A stretch of DNA of 64,000 bases from Duncaniella muricolitica (GTDB lineage Bacteria > Bacteroidota > Bacteroidia > Bacteroidales > Muribaculaceae). This document shows positions 60,905 to 64,000 of this stretch, one piece after another. Below the pieces are notes generated by a model. It searched no databases, was not told where the DNA came from, and saw only the letters and a program-made list of their open reading frames with translations. The position numbers and the translations under genes were made by a program. The stretch covers positions 868,001 through 932,000 of the forward strand of contig CP061009.1 in the NCBI GenBank assembly GCA_025808375.1, written 5' to 3'. Numbering within the stretch: the first letter of the stretch is position 1; the number at the start of each line of letters is the position of its first letter.

Positions 60905-62440
60905 TCAGAGATAGAGCGATTTGTTGAGCATATAATATACCTCGCCCATGCGGAGTGACTGCTTGAAGCCCTCGATGGTGGTGTTTTTGTCGATGTGTAC
61001 CATCTCTATGCCGGCGATTTCGGCATAGTCTTCCCAATATTCAGGAGTGATGTCGTAGGAGAAGCACGAGTGGTGTGTGCCGCCTGCTAGAATCCACGCG
61101 GTGGCTCCAATCTCAAAGTTGGGCATGGGTATCCACAGAGCCGAAGCAACGGGCAGTTTGGGCAGAGATTTTGACTTGATGCACTCGACGTCGTTGACGA
61201 TGAGGCGGAAACGGTTGCCCATGTCGACTACGGTGGCTGTCACGCCCTTCTCGGGCTTGGAGGTGAACACCAGACGTGCGGTGAGGCTCTTGCGTATGCC
61301 TATGCCGAGGAAGTGTACCTCCAGACGGGGACGCTCTTCAGCGATGAGCGGGCACACCTCGAGCATGTGGGCCTGGAGTATAGAGCTCTTCTTGCCGTCA
61401 AAGTTGAGGGTATAGTCCTCGAGGAACGAGCATCCACCCTTCATGCCCTGAGTCATCACCCAGAGAGTGCGGTAGAGTGCGGCCGACTTCCAGTCGCCTT
61501 CTGCTCCGAAGCCGTAGCCCTCGGCCATGAGACGCTGTGAGGCAAGGCCCGGTATCTGGTCAAAGCCTCGGCCGGTGGCGTCGACATTGATGTCGCCGAG
61601 ATCGTCAAAGTTGGTGGTGAAGCCCTTGGCTCCCTTGTCCTTGAGCATGGCGCGGAGGGTGAGTTCAGCCTTGGCCGAGTTCCACACCTTGCGATACTCC
61701 TCGGTGGCTTTGTCCTCGAGTTTCTTGTCGTGGTCGTAGAGCTTGAAATACTCGGCCACGAGAGCATCGACATCCTCGTCACGTATGGCGTCGAAGTAGG
61801 GCATCAGCGAGCTGAAAGGCATGTAGTCGACGTGGTAGCCCATGCGTATCTCGGCCTCCACTTTGTCGCCGTCGGTCACGGCCACATTGTTCATCTGGTC
61901 GCCCAGACGTATGATGCGCATGTCCTGAGCGTCGGCCCAGCCCACACACACGCGCTGCCATACGGCGATGTGTTTCTGTGTCTCTTCATCCTTCCAATAG
62001 CCGGTCACAACCTTGCGGCGTACACGCATGCGGGCACAGATATGGCCAAACTCGCGGTCGCCGTGGGCACTCTGGTTGAGATTCATGAAGTCCATGTCCA
62101 TGGTCTTCCAGGGTATCTCGGCGTTATACTGTGTGTGGAAGTGGAGCAGGGGTTTGGAGAGAATCTTCAGTCCGTGTATCCACATCTTGGCGGGCGAGAA
62201 GGTGTGCATCCATGTGATGATGCCTGCACAGCGCGGGTCGTTGTTGGCGGCCTTCATGATGTCCTCGACTTCGCGCGAGGAGTTGGCGGTGCCTTTATAC
62301 ACCACTTTGACCGGAAGATTGCCTGAATGATTGAGGCCTTCTACCATCTCTTTGCTGTGAGCGTCAACGGCGACTACCGCGTCACCGCCATAAAGAAGCT
62401 GGGCACCTGTCACCCACCATATTTCATAATTTTCGTACAT
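60905..62440 (-). CDS. araA: L-arabinose isomerase
   Basis: The 511-residue protein starts YENYEIWWVTGAQLLYGGDA, with CAGIITWMHTFSPAKMWI, LLHFHTQYNAEIPW, and AEGYGFGAEGDWKSAALYR, signature segments of AraA with its metal-binding Glu/His residues. It makes L-ribulose from L-arabinose. The gap to araB is 7 nt. Confidence 0.95.
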   Translation of the reverse strand: MYENYEIWWVTGAQLLYGGDAVVAVDAHSKEMVEGLNHSGNLPVKVVYKGTANSSREVEDIMKAANNDPRCAGIITWMHTFSPAKMWIHGLKILSKPLLHFHTQYNAEIPWKTMDMDFMNLNQSAHGDREFGHICARMRVRRKVVTGYWKDEETQKHIAVWQRVCVGWADAQDMRIIRLGDQMNNVAVTDGDKVEAEIRMGYHVDYMPFSSLMPYFDAIRDEDVDALVAEYFKLYDHDKKLEDKATEEYRKVWNSAKAELTLRAMLKDKGAKGFTTNFDDLGDINVDATGRGFDQIPGLASQRLMAEGYGFGAEGDWKSAALYRTLWVMTQGMKGGCSFLEDYTLNFDGKKSSILQAHMLEVCPLIAEERPRLEVHFLGIGIRKSLTARLVFTSKPEKGVTATVVDMGNRFRLIVNDVECIKSKSLPKLPVASALWIPMPNFEIGATAWILAGGTHHSCFSYDITPEYWEDYAEIAGIEMVHIDKNTTIEGFKQSLRMGEVYYMLNKSLYL

Positions 62441-62537
62441 GGCTTGTTAATATGTTTTTTAGTGTATTTGTTTTTTGTATGTAATATATAATCAGAAGTA
62501 TATAATAACCGTAAATCAGGCGATTGTCAATTCTTCA

Positions 62538-63224
62538 TCACTGTCCGTAATACGCGCCGGGGCCGTGCTTGCGGTTGAAGTGTTTCTCGACGAGAAGCGG
62601 GTTCATAGTGAGCGAGGGGTTGACGCTATAGGCTATGAAAGCCATCTTGGCCACCTGCTCCATCACCACGGCGTTGTGCACTGCGTCATGTGGGTCTTTG
62701 CCCCATGAGAAGGGACCATGATTCTTAACAAGAACACCGGGTGTGTGCATGGGGTTAAGCCCTTCAAATCTCTTAACTATCACGTTGCCGGTCTCGAGTT
62801 CATACTCGCCCTTGACCTCGGCCTCGGTCATGTCGGGTGTGCATGGGATGGCGTGGTGAAAATAGTCGGCATGGGTGGTGCCGATGTTGGGCAGGTCGAG
62901 GCCGGCCTGGGCCCAGGCTGTGGCATAGGTCGAATGGGTGTGTACCACACCGCCGATCTCGGGGAAGGCGCGATAGAGCACCAGATGGGTGGGGGTGTCG
63001 GACGAGGGTTTGAGGTTTCCCTCCACACGCTGACCGGTCATGAGGTCGACAACGACCATATCGTCGGGAGTCATGGTGTCATAGTCGACTCCGCTGGGCT
63101 TGATTACCACGAGTCCTTTCTCGCGGTCGATGCCTGAGACGTTGCCCCAGGTGAATATGACGAGTCCGTGCTTTACGAGATCCATATTGGCACGATACAC
63201 CTTTTCTTTTAATTCTTCTAACAC
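62538..63224 (-). CDS. araD: L-ribulose-5-phosphate 4-epimerase
   Basis: The 228-residue class II aldolase-fold protein has LVIFTWGNVSGIDR, VIKPSGVDYDTM, GVVHTHSTYATAWAQAG (zinc His), DYFHHAIPCTPDM and VLVKNHGPFSWG. It makes D-xylulose 5-phosphate, which feeds the pentose phosphate pathway. First enzyme gene after the regulator. Confidence 0.95.
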   Translation of the reverse strand: MLEELKEKVYRANMDLVKHGLVIFTWGNVSGIDREKGLVVIKPSGVDYDTMTPDDMVVVDLMTGQRVEGNLKPSSDTPTHLVLYRAFPEIGGVVHTHSTYATAWAQAGLDLPNIGTTHADYFHHAIPCTPDMTEAEVKGEYELETGNVIVKRFEGLNPMHTPGVLVKNHGPFSWGKDPHDAVHNAVVMEQVAKMAFIAYSVNPSLTMNPLLVEKHFNRKHGPGAYYGQ

Positions 63225-63237
63225 TTGGAGTAAATTT

Positions 63238-63282
63238 TAATTAGTAATTAGTAATTAGCAATTGGCAATTAGTAATTGGCAA
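63238..63282. repeat. Short AATTAGTAATTGGC-type repeats before araD
   Basis: About six imperfect copies of AATTAGT / AATTGGC in 45 nt, in the gap between the regulator and araD. The even spacing of 7 nt points to slippage; an operator role is possible but unsupported. Confidence 0.5.
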
Positions 63283-63290
63283 TTGTTTGT

Positions 63291-63965
63291 TCAGACTTTA
63301 AACTTCAGGCTCTTCATGTAGAGCGATTGGTTAAACCGATAGAGTGAAGCTCCGCGTCGCGAGCCGGTCTTGTCGATGAGGTCGGTTTTCTCCACACATC
63401 CGGTCTCGGCTATGCGTTTGCGGAAGTTGCGCTTGTCGATGGGCTCTCCGAGTATGGTCTCATAGAGCGTCTGTAGCTGCGACAGGGTGAACAGTTCGGG
63501 CAACAGGTTAAATCCTATGGGTTCGGTCGAGAATTTGCGTCGGATTACTCCCAGCGTCATCCTCACCATCTCGGGATGGTCAAAGCCGAGGGGAGGCAGT
63601 TCGTCAAGCCTTACCCAGCAGGCGTTGTGTCGGGCGAGCAGTTCGGGGTCATACTCTCCCGGACCAAGCAGCGCGTAATAGGCTATCGACACCACGCGCT
63701 CTCCGGGGTCGCGTCTGACCTCGCCGAAGGCGTGCACCTGCTCCATATACACGTTTTCCAGGCCCGTGAGTTCGCGCAACACGCGGCGGCCGGCGTCGTC
63801 AACGCTCTCGCCTTCCTGCACAAAGCCACCCATCACCGACCACTTGCCCTTCTCGGGCTCGAAATCCCGCTTGGTGAGGAGCAGACACAGACGCCCCTCG
63901 ACCAAGCCGAAGATTATACAGTCGACGGCGATATAAAACCGCGGATTTTCACTGTAGAAGTTCAC
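63291..63965 (-). CDS. araR: Nudix-family transcriptional regulator of arabinose use (AraR-like)
   Basis: The 224-residue protein has a Nudix domain (AVDCIIFGLVEGRLCLLLTK, GGFVQEGESVDDAGRRVLRE) and a C-terminal winged helix (LSQLQTLYETILGEPIDKRN, FRKRIAETG). The Nudix box lacks the catalytic EE after RE (RELTGLENVY), which fits a sensor rather than a hydrolase, as in Bacteroides AraR/NrtR-type regulators. It heads the araDAB operon and probably responds to L-arabinose. Confidence 0.85.
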   Translation of the reverse strand: MNFYSENPRFYIAVDCIIFGLVEGRLCLLLTKRDFEPEKGKWSVMGGFVQEGESVDDAGRRVLRELTGLENVYMEQVHAFGEVRRDPGERVVSIAYYALLGPGEYDPELLARHNACWVRLDELPPLGFDHPEMVRMTLGVIRRKFSTEPIGFNLLPELFTLSQLQTLYETILGEPIDKRNFRKRIAETGCVEKTDLIDKTGSRRGASLYRFNQSLYMKSLKFKV

Positions 63966-64000
63966 GTTACCAGAAGTAGATATAGAATGCTACTGTGATG

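Noticed and set aside
63238..63282. Possible CRISPR-like or phage-attachment repeat
   Set aside because: Seven-base units without spacers; simple slippage repeat.

Overview
The window comes from a Bacteroidales bacterium, and a Muribaculaceae-like genome fits best. This rests on Bacteroidetes-type promoters (TTTG, about 20 nt, then TAnnTTTG), a CarboxypepD_reg-type TonB receptor, a Bacteroides-type arabinose operon with a Nudix-family regulator, CTnDOT-like tra genes and fairly GC-rich core genes. The family assignment is inference.

Layout. Positions 1-2570 are chromosome: the 5' part of a TonB-dependent receptor and a SanA/YdcF-like envelope protein. Positions 2.75-50.27 kb are a composite of integrative conjugative elements next to tRNA-Lys(CTT). 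A pair of 203-bp direct repeats (about 95% identical by eye) brackets it, and the right copy runs into the tRNA 3' end. Element A (about 2.95-10.0 kb) is a remnant: HTH fragment, DUF3945 protein, topoisomerase fragment, an IS21 copy, a broken integrase and an attachment unit. Element B (about 10.0-50.1 kb) carries an RloA/RloB pair, small genes plus PcfK/PcfJ, a KAP NTPase, a leftward tra block (traG fragment, I, J, K, L, M, N, O, a primase-like gene, P, Q, lysozyme), then cargo and an intact excision/integration end.

The tra block is damaged twice. A recombinase-in-trio (RIT) element with perfect 29-bp terminal inverted repeats splits traQ, and a second IS21 copy cuts traG and is joined to an unrelated gene tail. 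Upstream tra and mobilisation genes are missing, so self-transfer is unlikely. Cargo includes an IS982 copy with an 8-bp target duplication, an ECF sigma factor fused through a membrane segment to an outer-membrane beta-barrel, a YfhO-like membrane protein, a methyltransferase, and a MATE efflux pump with a Vat-like acetyltransferase behind a structured leader containing mini-ORFs. The excision end holds a degenerate RteB-like regulator, two candidate small RNAs, HTH proteins, DUF3945, a topoisomerase-like protein without the usual active-site Tyr, and an integrase.

Many element genes share a start-proximal leader close to CACCAYTAAAYCCACA. A terminator-ended small-RNA candidate just downstream of the topoisomerase gene carries the complement of that leader; the best match is to the traN start region (19 nt, one G-U wobble).

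Positions 50.3-64 kb are chromosome again: tRNA-Lys and its promoter, a frameshifted IS110 between inverted repeats, RNase G, an mS38-like mini protein, HU, an overlapping kdsC / queuosine-precursor transporter / HAD operon, guaA, a DUF308 protein, and the arabinose genes araB, araA, araD and the Nudix regulator. Many single-base homopolymer changes break genes in the mobile parts but none of the single-copy core genes, so some of the frameshifts may be sequence errors.
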